Part shown: one piece after another, positions 8,302-16,621 of the stretch
How positions within the stretch are numbered: position 1 is the stretch's first letter
Layout: every line of letters begins with the position of its first letter
NCBI RefSeq assembly: GCF_018223745.1
Contig: NZ_CP073653.1
Span: 921,001-985,000 of the forward strand
Source: Clostridium beijerinckii
GTDB lineage: Bacteria > Bacillota > Clostridia > Clostridiales > Clostridiaceae
Length of the DNA: 64,000 nucleotides
Reading direction: 5' to 3'
Made by a program: the position numbers and the translations under genes
The notes under the pieces: model-generated
Told to the model about the DNA's origin: nothing
Databases searched by the model: none
The model's input: only the letters and a program-made list of their open reading frames with translations

Positions 8302-9231
8302 ATGGCGATGGATTTAGCAAAAGAAATATTAAAGTTAAAGAGAGAAAAGAATGCTCTTATTCTTGCACACTATTACCAACCAGGAATTATACAAGACTTA
8401 GCAGATTATGTAGGAGATTCTTATTATTTAAGTGAAATAGCTAGAGATTGCAAAGAGGAAGTTATAATGTTTTGCGGGGTTAGATTTATGGCAGAGAGTG
8501 CAAAAGTTTTATCACCGAATAAGACTGTTTTAATGCCATGTCCTAGTGCAGGATGTTCTATGGCAGATATGGCAAGCGGCAAGGCTTTATTAGAACTAAA
8601 GGAAAAGCATCCAGATGCTTATGTAGTTTGCTATATAAATTCAACGTGTAATGTGAAAGCTCATTGTGATGTAGCTGTGACTTCTTCAAGTGCATTGAAA
8701 ATATTAAAGAAGATACCTAATAAAAAGATTATGTTTTTACCTGATAGGAATCTAGGTGAATATATATCGGAGTTTTTCCCAGAAAAAGAGTTCATATTAT
8801 GGGATGGATTTTGTAGGTGCCATAATAAGGTAAGCAGAGAAGATATATTGATTGAAAAAGAAAAGCATATAAATGCAAAAGTATTAGTCCATCCTGAATG
8901 CACAAAGGAAATCAGAGATATTGCAGATTATATAGGGAGTACAAGTGGAATAATAGATTATGCGACTAAAGATGAAGGAACCGATTTTATAATAGCGACA
9001 GAAGAAGGGATTTTACATGAATTAAAGAAAAAGAATCCTAATAAAAATTTCTTTATACCAGGAGATAAAATATGTTGCCAAGACATGAAAAAGACAACCC
9101 TTGAAAATTTGTATGATGCCTTATTAAATATGAAAAATGAAATGATTATAGAAGAAAATGTTAGAAAAAAGGCGTTAAGATCGTTAGAAAATATGCATTT
9201 ACTTGCATCGCAAGATGTTAGAAGTAATTAG
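8302..9231 (+). CDS. nadA: Quinolinate synthase A
   Basis: A 309-residue cytoplasmic 4Fe-4S enzyme that condenses iminoaspartate with dihydroxyacetone phosphate to quinolinate, the second step of de novo NAD synthesis. Visible family marks are LAHYYQ near residue 21, GDSYYLS, FCGVRFMAESAKVL and the C-terminal GDKICCQDMKKTTLENL. Cysteines in FCGV, STCNVKAHC and DKICCQD include the cluster ligands. The start ATG follows AAGAGGTG. It is first in nadABC; nadB starts 7 bases after its stop. Confidence 0.97.
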   Translation: MAMDLAKEILKLKREKNALILAHYYQPGIIQDLADYVGDSYYLSEIARDCKEEVIMFCGVRFMAESAKVLSPNKTVLMPCPSAGCSMADMASGKALLELKEKHPDAYVVCYINSTCNVKAHCDVAVTSSSALKILKKIPNKKIMFLPDRNLGEYISEFFPEKEFILWDGFCRCHNKVSREDILIEKEKHINAKVLVHPECTKEIRDIADYIGSTSGIIDYATKDEGTDFIIATEEGILHELKKKNPNKNFFIPGDKICCQDMKKTTLENLYDALLNMKNEMIIEENVRKKALRSLENMHLLASQDVRSN

Positions 9232-9238
9232 GAAAAAT

Positions 9239-10546
9239 ATGAATAAGTTTGTTGATGTTCTAATAATAGGTTCAGGGGTATCAGGTCTTTATTGTGGATT
9301 AAATTTAAGGAAAGATTTAAATGTCTTGATTGTATGCAAAGATAAGATTACTTGTAGTAACACTTATCTGGCACAAGGGGGAATATCTGTTGCAAAAGGT
9401 GTTGAGGATATTCCACTATATATAGAGGATACTTTAAAAGCAGGAAGATACAAAAATGATTTGGAGGCTGTTGAAACTTTAATTAATGAATCTATGGTTA
9501 ACGTAGAATCATTGATTGAAATGGGAATTGCTTTTGATAGAAATGAAGATGGAAGTTTAAACTTTACAAAAGAAGGCGCTCATTCTGTAAATAGGATAGT
9601 CCATACAAAGGATAATACAGGAGAAAGTACTGCAAAAATTTTAATTGATAAAGTGAAAAAGAGAGAAAATATAAGTGTTTATGAAAATACTCATTTTGTA
9701 GATATTATAGAAAAAGAAAATAATTGCATTGGAGCCATGTTAATAAGAGAATATGAGCAAATAAATGTTTATGCAAAAGCTGTTGTATTGGCAACTGGAG
9801 GCATAGGTGGATTATTTAATAATTCAACTAATCAGAGAATATTGACAGGAGATGGAATAGCATCAGCAATAAGACACGGTATAGAATTAAAGGATATGGA
9901 TTATATTCAAATTCATCCGACAGCATTTTATGAAGAAGGTGAAAATAAGAGGAAATTTTTGATATCAGAATCTCTAAGAGGGGAAGGTGGAATTCTTACA
10001 AATATAAAAGGGGAAAGATTCATAAATGAGCTTTTGCCGAGAGATGTGGTATCAGAAGCAGTATATAATCAGATAAAAGAGACAGAAGTACCTTATGTAA
10101 ATTTAGATATAAGGTTTTTGGGAAAAGATTATATCATAAATAGATTTTCAACCATTTATGAGGAATGCTTAAAAAGAGGAACAGATATAACAAAAGAATG
10201 TATTAAGGTTTCTCCAGCTCAGCATTTTTTTATGGGAGGAATAAAAGTAGATTTGGATTCTAAAACATCTATGAAAAACCTATATGCAGTTGGAGAGACA
10301 AGCTGTACAGGAGTACATGGTGCTAACAGACTCGCAAGTAATTCATTACTTGAAGGACTTGTATTTTCAAGAAGAGCTGCAATATCGATTAACAACATTG
10401 TGGATTATTTGGAAATTAAAGTTTTTCCTGTGGAAAGATTAGAAAAATCATGGGACGAATTACAAGAAGAAAATAAAGAGATAACTGTTAGAACTATAAA
10501 AGAAAAGGGTGGAAAGTTAGATGATAAATTATTTAGTTATAGATAA
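9239..10546 (+). CDS. nadB: L-aspartate oxidase
   Basis: A 435-residue FAD enzyme that oxidises L-aspartate to iminoaspartate for NadA; in anaerobes fumarate is the likely electron acceptor. The dinucleotide fold VDVLIIGSGVSGLYCGL is at the start, the substrate-binding arginine region ESLRGEGGIL is mid-protein and the FAD motif HGANRLASNSLLEGL is near residue 360. It is about 100 residues shorter than the E. coli protein because the C-terminal helical domain is cut down. I chose the ATG at 9239 behind AGGA; earlier in-frame starts (TTG 9203, ATG 9215) lie inside nadA. It overlaps nadC by 26 bases. Confidence 0.95.
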   Translation: MNKFVDVLIIGSGVSGLYCGLNLRKDLNVLIVCKDKITCSNTYLAQGGISVAKGVEDIPLYIEDTLKAGRYKNDLEAVETLINESMVNVESLIEMGIAFDRNEDGSLNFTKEGAHSVNRIVHTKDNTGESTAKILIDKVKKRENISVYENTHFVDIIEKENNCIGAMLIREYEQINVYAKAVVLATGGIGGLFNNSTNQRILTGDGIASAIRHGIELKDMDYIQIHPTAFYEEGENKRKFLISESLRGEGGILTNIKGERFINELLPRDVVSEAVYNQIKETEVPYVNLDIRFLGKDYIINRFSTIYEECLKRGTDITKECIKVSPAQHFFMGGIKVDLDSKTSMKNLYAVGETSCTGVHGANRLASNSLLEGLVFSRRAAISINNIVDYLEIKVFPVERLEKSWDELQEENKEITVRTIKEKGGKLDDKLFSYR

Positions 10547-11366
10547 AATAATAAAAGATGCACTTATTGAAGATTGTCCAAGCGATGACATAACCACAAA
10601 TTCAATCATAGGAGAAGAAAGTATCTCTACAGTAGAATTGATTTGCAAGGAAGAAGGCATAGTTGCAGGACTTGAAGTATTTAAAAGAGTATTTGATTTA
10701 TTAGGAAATGTGGAGATCGAATTTTATAAGCGTGATGGAGATAATGTACATGTAAAAGACAGAATTGCTTTTCTAAAAGGTAATACAAGAAGCTTATTAG
10801 TTGGGGAAAGGATTGCTCTAAATTTACTTCAAAGGATGAGTGGAATAGCTACATTAACGAATAGATTTATACAAGAAATAAAACACACAAATGCAAAATT
10901 ATTAGATACAAGAAAAACAACACCAAATTTAAGGATATTAGAGAAATATTCTGTAAAGATTGGAGGTGGATGTAATCATAGATTTAATTTATCTGATGGT
11001 ATAATGATTAAAGACAATCATATTAGTGCGGCTGGTGGAATAAAAAGGGCTATAGAGCTAACTAGAAAAAATTCTTCATTTGTTAGAAAAATAGAGGTAG
11101 AAACTGAAAATTTAGAAATGGTACAGGAAGCACTATTAGCAGGCGCAGATATAATAATGCTTGACAATATGAGTCTAGAGATAGCTAAAGAAGCAGTTGA
11201 AATAATAGGAAAAAGAGCCTTAATAGAATTCTCAGGAAATGTTGAACTAAATAATATTAAAGAAATAGCTGAAATAGGTGTTGATTACATATCTGTAGGA
11301 GCATTAACACACTCAGCTAAAATATTGGACTTCAGTTTAAAAAACTTAACATTGTTAGAAAATTAA
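10521..11366 (+). CDS. nadC: Nicotinate-nucleotide pyrophosphorylase (carboxylating)
   Basis: A 281-residue quinolinate phosphoribosyltransferase that makes nicotinate mononucleotide from quinolinate and PRPP, the third de novo NAD step. Key stretches are LDTRKTTPNLR, KIGGGCNHRFNLSDGIMIKDNHI and EVETENLEM. The ATG lies within the end of nadB behind AGGGTGG, so translation is probably coupled. I see no clear terminator after it; the next 175 bases are AT-rich spacer. Confidence 0.97.
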   Translation: MINYLVIDKIIKDALIEDCPSDDITTNSIIGEESISTVELICKEEGIVAGLEVFKRVFDLLGNVEIEFYKRDGDNVHVKDRIAFLKGNTRSLLVGERIALNLLQRMSGIATLTNRFIQEIKHTNAKLLDTRKTTPNLRILEKYSVKIGGGCNHRFNLSDGIMIKDNHISAAGGIKRAIELTRKNSSFVRKIEVETENLEMVQEALLAGADIIMLDNMSLEIAKEAVEIIGKRALIEFSGNVELNNIKEIAEIGVDYISVGALTHSAKILDFSLKNLTLLEN

Positions 11367-11541
11367 AAATTGATAATTAATATTTCTGTATCAAATGAAA
11401 CGGATTTTATATGAACATTCTATTATAATAATTCTATAAGTTAATTGATTTATTTAAATGCTATATTTCAATTATTAATGTATGGTCAAAAATTAATGAT
11501 TAGTGAATTTAAATGAGTATGAAATGTAGGAGGAGAATTTT

Positions 11542-12276
11542 ATGATAAGAAGAGTTATTAAAATAGATGAAGAGAAATGTAACGGATGTGGTGTTTGTGC
11601 AAGTGCCTGTCATGAAGGAGCTATAGGTATAGTAGATGGAAAGGCAAAATTATTAAGGGATGATTATTGTGACGGGCTTGGAGATTGTCTTCCTTCATGT
11701 GAAACTAATGCTATTTCTTTCGAAGAGAGAGAAGCAGCTGCTTATGATGAAGAAGCTGTAAAGATAAACATGGAGAAAAGAAATACTGAGCAAAAGAAAT
11801 TAGAGTTAAACAAGAATCAAACAATTCAATTTGGATGCCCAGGTTCACAATCTAGAATGTTAAGCCATAAGAAGATTGAAGTGAAGGATGCGAGAACTGA
11901 GGGTGAGATAGTATCACAATTGAATCAATGGCCTGTGCAGATTAAACTTGTTTCTCCCAATGCAGCATATTTTAATAATGCTAATTTACTTATAGCAGCA
12001 GATTGTACAGCCTATGCATATGGAGATTTTCATAATAAGTTTATTAGAAATAAAATTACATTAATAGGATGTCCAAAACTAGATGAGGGAGATTATTCAG
12101 AAAAACTAACGACAATTTTGAAGATGAATGATATAAAAAGTGTTACTGTTGTAAGAATGGAAGTTCCATGTTGTGGTGGAATAGAAAATGCTGTGAAAAA
12201 TGCATTAAAGGCAAGTGATAAAATGATTCCTTGGCAAGTAGTAACTATTTCGACTAATGGAGAAATTATTGAATAA
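11542..12276 (+). CDS. Two-cluster 4Fe-4S protein of anaerobes, unknown function
   Basis: A 244-residue cytoplasmic protein. The ferredoxin domain is N-terminal, with CNGCGVCASAC (residues 14-24) and the variant second motif CDGLGDCLPSC (about 50-60), so two 4Fe-4S clusters are possible. The C-terminal half has further conserved-looking cysteines in FGCPGS, AADCTAY, IGCPKLDE and VPCCGG. Proteins of this type are common in clostridia and are presumed electron carriers, but I cannot name a partner. The start follows GTAGGAGGAG. It appears transcribed alone. Confidence 0.85.
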   Translation: MIRRVIKIDEEKCNGCGVCASACHEGAIGIVDGKAKLLRDDYCDGLGDCLPSCETNAISFEEREAAAYDEEAVKINMEKRNTEQKKLELNKNQTIQFGCPGSQSRMLSHKKIEVKDARTEGEIVSQLNQWPVQIKLVSPNAAYFNNANLLIAADCTAYAYGDFHNKFIRNKITLIGCPKLDEGDYSEKLTTILKMNDIKSVTVVRMEVPCCGGIENAVKNALKASDKMIPWQVVTISTNGEIIE

Positions 12277-12292
12277 AAATATAAATAAAATA

Positions 12293-12338
12293 AGGGTATA
12301 TTTGCATATATAAAAAGTTTTATATGTAGATATGCCCT
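12293..12338 (+). terminator. Stem-loop after the iron-sulfur protein gene
   Basis: AGGGTATATTTGCATATA pairs with TATATGTAGATATGCCCT through an 18-bp stem with three G-U pairs. No T-run follows, so it may be a weak terminator or an mRNA 3' end stem. Confidence 0.45.
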
Positions 12339-12496
12339 ATAAATTTATAAAAATGATTATTTCAGGGTATACTTAAATTAGAAATGGGAATTTATACAGA
12401 TAAGTAAAAAATTATATATTCATTAAGGTGAAATAGAGGATATTATTGCTAATGTGTAGAATACTATAATATCGAGATATTTAAGGGGGAGTATAT

Positions 12497-12931
12497 ATGA
12501 ATAAAAGGAAAGTGTTAATACCAATAGACGGAACAGAAAGAAGTATGCATTCTTTAGAATTTGTAAAAGAAATATTTCCCGATAAAGATTCAATTGAAAT
12601 TATAATAATGAATGTTAAAGAATTAGTACTGATAAATGAAATGATAGTTGCTGATGAGATAAAATTTGCACAAGAATTGGGTGAAGAAATATTACAAGCA
12701 GCTAAAGAAAAAATGAAAGATTATAAGACAGAAACTTATTTTACTTTTGGATATCCAGGAGATGAAATAATAAAGAAAGCAAATGAAGAAAATATAGGAG
12801 TAATCGTTATGACTAAATCTACTAAAAGAGGTTTAAATCGAATGATTGGCTCAGTAACTACTAATGTTGTCAAACGTGCCAAATGTATTGTAATGATAGT
12901 GCCTAATGATTTTTCAATTAGTATTAAATAA
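12497..12931 (+). CDS. Universal stress protein (UspA family)
   Basis: A 144-residue single-domain Usp protein. It starts KRKVLIPIDGTERSMHSL, the first beta strand and loop of the fold, and ends with GLNRMIGSVTTNVVKRAKC followed by IVMIVP, resembling the GX2GX9G(S/T) nucleotide-binding loop with the first glycine region altered (KSTKRG). The family binds ATP or other nucleotides and helps survival under stress; the exact role here is unknown. It is a single gene with its own terminator. Confidence 0.92.
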   Translation: MNKRKVLIPIDGTERSMHSLEFVKEIFPDKDSIEIIIMNVKELVLINEMIVADEIKFAQELGEEILQAAKEKMKDYKTETYFTFGYPGDEIIKKANEENIGVIVMTKSTKRGLNRMIGSVTTNVVKRAKCIVMIVPNDFSISIK

Positions 12932-12969
12932 GCAAGTTAATCAGTAGGTTTGAAAATTAGAATTTTATA

Positions 12970-13007
12970 GGCTATCTTAAAAATTGCATTTTAAGGTAGT
13001 CTTTATT
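12970..13007 (+). terminator. Terminator of the universal stress gene
   Basis: GGCTATCTTAAAA (12970-12982) pairs with TTTTAAGGTAGTC (12989-13001) with two G-U pairs, followed by TTTATTTTT. Confidence 0.8.
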
Positions 13008-13245
13008 TTTGAATATAGAATTTTACTATGTATAATGATATAATAAAGCGAAACTTATTTGTTATAATATAAGTATTTATGGAACATTAAGTTAAAGAGT
13101 TATATTAAATAATAATTTTAAGGTGGAATTTATTTTAGCTTATATTAATACATGCGGTTAGTTCATAATTTTCAGATAAGGGATGAGAATTTTGAATTGA
13201 TATAAATTATATAAAAATTATTTTGTTATATTTAAGGAGTAAGAA
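13008..13245. other. Spacer with no gene, upstream of the trpS pair
   Basis: AT-rich spacer. I looked for a T-box leader because trpS follows, but found no AGGGTGGNACCGCG antiterminator motif. An AAGGTGGAATTTATT stretch at 13120 is too weak to claim. Several TATAAT-like boxes exist without matching -35 elements. Confidence 0.5.
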
Positions 13246-13491
13246 ATGAGAGCAGTTTATAGAAATCCAAGAGAATTAGCAACATGTTTAAAGGACATTG
13301 TGGATACATATTATGATGACCTAATTTCATATGAAAAGATGGAAGAAAGAATTATGAAGATAGTTGATGCTAATAGAGAAGCTATATATAAAGAAAAAAA
13401 TATGTCAGTTAAGATAGCTAATGTCTTAGGAGATAAAAGAGTAGATGTAATTAATAAAGTAGTTGAAAGTAAAACTAAGTCAGAAGTTTAA
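13246..13491 (+). CDS. Small conserved clostridial protein (TIGR04540-like)
   Basis: An 81-residue charged, helix-rich soluble protein with no signal or membrane segment; it begins MRAVYRNPRELATCLKDIVD. It resembles, from memory, the TIGR04540 family of small clostridial proteins, which has no known function. Ribosome site AAGGAG is well placed. It ends 30 bases before trpS and is probably co-transcribed with it. Confidence 0.75.
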   Translation: MRAVYRNPRELATCLKDIVDTYYDDLISYEKMEERIMKIVDANREAIYKEKNMSVKIANVLGDKRVDVINKVVESKTKSEV

Positions 13492-13521
13492 TGAGTTTTG
13501 CGGTTTAGGAGTGAATTTGGA

Positions 13522-14541
13522 ATGGGTAAGAAAGTAATATTAACAGGAGATAGACCAACAGGTAAATTACATATAGGACACTATATAGGTTCTTTAAAAA
13601 ATAGAGTTGTACTTCAAGAATCAGGCTTATATGAAAGTTTTATAATGATTGCAGATCAGCAGGCTTTAACAGACAATGCAAGAAATCCTGAAAAGATAAG
13701 AAATAGTTTAACGGAAGTTGCACTCGATTATTTAGCAGTTGGAATTGATCCAAGCAAATCAAATATATTTGTACAATCACAGATACCAGAACTAAATGAA
13801 TTAACAATGCATTACTTAAATCTTGTTACTTTATCAAGGTTAGAAAGAAATCCAACAGTTAAGCAAGAAATAAAACAGAAAAATTTTGAAAATAGTATTC
13901 CGGCAGGGTTTCTTATTTATCCAGTAAGTCAAGCGGCTGATATTACAGCATTTAAAGCAGACACAGTACCAGTTGGAGAAGATCAACTGCCTATGATTGA
14001 GCAAACAAGGGAAATCGTTAGAAGTTTTAACTCTATATATGGAGAAGTTCTAGTTGAGCCAGAAGCAGTACTTCCAAGTTCTAATGCAGGAAGATTACCT
14101 GGAACGGATGGAAAAGCTAAAATGAGTAAGTCAATAGGAAATTGTATATATCTATCTGATGATGCTGATACGATTAAGAAAAAAGTAATGTCAATGTATA
14201 CAGATCCTAATCATATAAGAGTAGAAGATCCAGGGCAAATAGAAGGAAATACTGTATTTACTTATCTAGATGTATTTGCAACTGATAAAAATGCTGTTGA
14301 AGAAATGAAAGAGCATTATAAGCGTGGTGGTCTTGGTGATGTAAAAGTAAAAAAATACTTAAATGAAATTTTACAGGCTGAATTGGAACCAATAAGAAAT
14401 AGAAGAATTGAGTTTGAAAAAGATATAGATGCAGTATATAAAATGCTAAAGGATGGTAGCAATAAGGCTAGAGAAGTGGCAGCTAATACTCTTAGAGAAG
14501 TTCGAGAAGCAATAGGGATAGAATATTTTACTGGAAAATAA
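13522..14541 (+). CDS. trpS: Tryptophanyl-tRNA synthetase
   Basis: A 339-residue class Ic aminoacyl-tRNA synthetase that charges tRNA-Trp. The HIGH-equivalent motif reads [11 protein letters not shown] near residue 14, and the KMSKS loop [10 protein letters not shown] is near residue 200. Other family stretches are [10 protein letters not shown] and VSQAADI. The ATG at 13522 follows TTAGGAG; an in-frame TTG at 13498 precedes that ribosome site. Length is normal for the family. Confidence 0.98.
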   Translation: MGKKVILTGDRPTGKLHIGHYIGSLKNRVVLQESGLYESFIMIADQQALTDNARNPEKIRNSLTEVALDYLAVGIDPSKSNIFVQSQIPELNELTMHYLNLVTLSRLERNPTVKQEIKQKNFENSIPAGFLIYPVSQAADITAFKADTVPVGEDQLPMIEQTREIVRSFNSIYGEVLVEPEAVLPSSNAGRLPGTDGKAKMSKSIGNCIYLSDDADTIKKKVMSMYTDPNHIRVEDPGQIEGNTVFTYLDVFATDKNAVEEMKEHYKRGGLGDVKVKKYLNEILQAELEPIRNRRIEFEKDIDAVYKMLKDGSNKAREVAANTLREVREAIGIEYFTGK

Positions 14542-14572
14542 TAAAGTAAATTCATTAGAGGGGGAATTCAAA

Positions 14573-15028
14573 ATGAAAGCTATTGGAATATTAAATTATC
14601 CAGTAGAAGATGTGTTCCATATTTTTATAAAAAATGCAAAGAAAGATTTTTCGGATTTTAACGAAGAAGATGCGACAGGATGTAAGATTCAAAAGAGTAT
14701 AAATACTGGTAGACCTAATCCAGTAGAATGTACAGTTGAAATAACAGGATATGCAAAAAATGAAAAATATCAAATTACTACCTCAACTGATTTTACAACA
14801 TGTATATCCACATATAATTTCAAAGGGCAAAAAGATGGCACAACCAAATTAGTATTTGAAGAAGAACAGTCAACAGATAAGTTTTTTGGATATATGTCAT
14901 TATGGATTCAAAGATTTATGGCTAGGCGCGCCTTTAAGGCAAAGTATAATAATATTGTAGATGCTCTCAATAATGAATTGAAGACATATGCTAATAATAA
15001 AGAACGAAGCAAGCCTAAAAATAAATAA
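14573..15028 (+). CDS. DUF3284-family protein
   Basis: A 151-residue soluble protein, lysine-rich at its C-terminus. It starts MKAIGILNYPVEDVFHIFI and resembles the DUF3284 family of START/SRPBCC-like proteins found in clostridia and lactobacilli; no function is established. It follows trpS by 31 bases behind AGAGGGGG and may share its transcript. It ends at a strong bidirectional terminator. Confidence 0.8.
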   Translation: MKAIGILNYPVEDVFHIFIKNAKKDFSDFNEEDATGCKIQKSINTGRPNPVECTVEITGYAKNEKYQITTSTDFTTCISTYNFKGQKDGTTKLVFEEEQSTDKFFGYMSLWIQRFMARRAFKAKYNNIVDALNNELKTYANNKERSKPKNK

Positions 15029-15029
15029 T

Positions 15030-15070
15030 AAAAATACAGGGTTGTAAAATCAATCCTGTATTTTTATTTT
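15030..15070. terminator. Bidirectional terminator between the DUF3284 gene and the aminopeptidase gene
   Basis: AAAAATACAGG (15030-15040) pairs with CCTGTATTTTT (15055-15065), the stem extends four more pairs inward, and A and T runs flank it. It serves the converging genes ending at 15028 and 15082. Confidence 0.9.
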
Positions 15071-15081
15071 ATTAAAAAATA

Positions 15082-16308
15082 TTAAACCCAATTACCATTA
15101 TTAAAAATTTTAATTTCTTCACCAGCTGGTGTAATACCAGTTATATTTGTATCTTTAGTTCCTATCATAAAATCAACATGTATCAACGATACATTTGAAC
15201 CAGATAGAATTGATTCTTCTCTTGTCATTTTTTCTCCGTTCTTTATGCAGCAAGGATATGAAGAACCAAGAGCTAAATGGCATGAAGCATTTTCGTCATA
15301 TAATGTATTATAAAAAATTATATTTGAATTTGAAATTGGAGAATTATATGGAACTAAGGCAACCTCACCTAGATATCTTGAACCTTCGTCTGTATTAAGA
15401 AGCTCAGTTAAAATATCTAATCCAGTTTCAGCAGAACAAGCTACAACTTTACCATTTTTAAATGTTAATGAAAAATTGTTTATTAAATTTCCACAATAGC
15501 TTAAAGGCTTTGAACTAAAAACAATTCCATTTACGTCATCCAATTTAGGGGTAGTATAAACTTCTTCTGTAGGCATATTAGCAATAAATCTCAGACCATC
15601 TTGCGTTATATCCTCACCCCCGCACCAAATATGATCTTGAACTAATCCTATTTTTAAATCAGTTCCAAGAGAATTTGTAAAATGAAGATATTTAAATTTA
15701 TAGGAATTTAATTCTAATACCTTATCATGAAGAAGTTTAGTGTGCTTATTCCATGCATCTATAGGATCGGATTCTTTAAGTCTCATAACAGTAAAAATTG
15801 CATCCCATAATTTTTCGATTGCTTCAGATGAGTTAGATTCACTAAAGACTTTTTTTGCCCAGTTTTCAGTTGGAATTGAAACTATGCACCAAGCATTTTT
15901 GTTGGAAGTACATGCACTATGATATTTCTCTAAGGCTGTACGTCTGCCTTTTTGGTATGCCGATATTTTATCCGAATCTACATCTTTGAAAATATCTGGA
16001 TCAGACGCGGAAATACTCAAAAATGCTGCATTGTTTTCTACGTAATAGTCATATTTATCTTTTTCAAATTTTGGCGTAATAGAAAGAATTTCCTTTGAAG
16101 AATTATTAAATCGTATCTTATTGAATTTTTCATCATTATAATTTATAACTACATCAGAAGCACCATATTTATAGGCTTCATCTGCAAGTAGTCTTGCAAA
16201 GTTACTACACTCAATAGGGCTATTTATAACTAAAAGTCCATCTTTTTGTATATTTACACCTTTGATAATAGCAAGTTTAGCATATTTAGATAAAAGGTTA
16301 TCTAACAA
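15082..16308 (-). CDS. M29 family metallo-aminopeptidase (AmpS/PepS/aminopeptidase T type)
   Basis: A 408-residue cytoplasmic peptidase that removes N-terminal residues from peptides. Candidate metal ligands of the M29 family are present: E in CSAETGLD, E in LGEVALVPYNSP, H in CHLALGSSYP, and H and D in LIHVDFMIGT. The N-terminal domain ends around residue 210. Start is TTG at 16308 with GAGGTGAT placed six bases before it. It is a single gene transcribed away from polA. Confidence 0.93.
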   Translation of the reverse strand: MLDNLLSKYAKLAIIKGVNIQKDGLLVINSPIECSNFARLLADEAYKYGASDVVINYNDEKFNKIRFNNSSKEILSITPKFEKDKYDYYVENNAAFLSISASDPDIFKDVDSDKISAYQKGRRTALEKYHSACTSNKNAWCIVSIPTENWAKKVFSESNSSEAIEKLWDAIFTVMRLKESDPIDAWNKHTKLLHDKVLELNSYKFKYLHFTNSLGTDLKIGLVQDHIWCGGEDITQDGLRFIANMPTEEVYTTPKLDDVNGIVFSSKPLSYCGNLINNFSLTFKNGKVVACSAETGLDILTELLNTDEGSRYLGEVALVPYNSPISNSNIIFYNTLYDENASCHLALGSSYPCCIKNGEKMTREESILSGSNVSLIHVDFMIGTKDTNITGITPAGEEIKIFNNGNWV

Positions 16309-16320
16309 TTATATCACCTC

Positions 16321-16609
16321 ATTACATAATAGATTTTTATAGTACTGGTTAATTTAAAATACTTTGCATTCGGAATTACGGTCTATAATTAACATTATAA
16401 CAATTTTTGCAAGTTATCTACTATAGTAAAATAAAGAATATACAAAATAAGAATTATTACTAATAATTATGGAAATAATATGAGATAAATTCATTACACA
16501 ACAAGATACATATATACTTTAAGTTATACAATATAGTATAATGAGTTTAAATAATGACTTGAAGTAGATAATAATATTTCTAGTTGAGTAAATTTTTATG
16601 TTAAATTTC
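16321..16609. other. Divergent promoter region, aminopeptidase gene and polA
   Basis: This AT-rich spacer must hold the promoters of both diverging genes. A TATAAT at 16537-16542 could serve polA, but I see no matching -35. No ORF, RNA gene or clear hairpin was found. Confidence 0.45.
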
Positions 16610-16621
16610 AGGAGGTTTCTA

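Noticed and set aside
8217..8435. 72-codon plus-strand frame overlapping the start of nadA
   Set aside because: It begins at the -35 box and reads out of frame through nadA; no ribosome site.
12932..13245. T-box leader for trpS
   Set aside because: No AGGGTGGNACCGCG antiterminator sequence or specifier loop could be found, and an 81-codon gene lies between this spacer and trpS.
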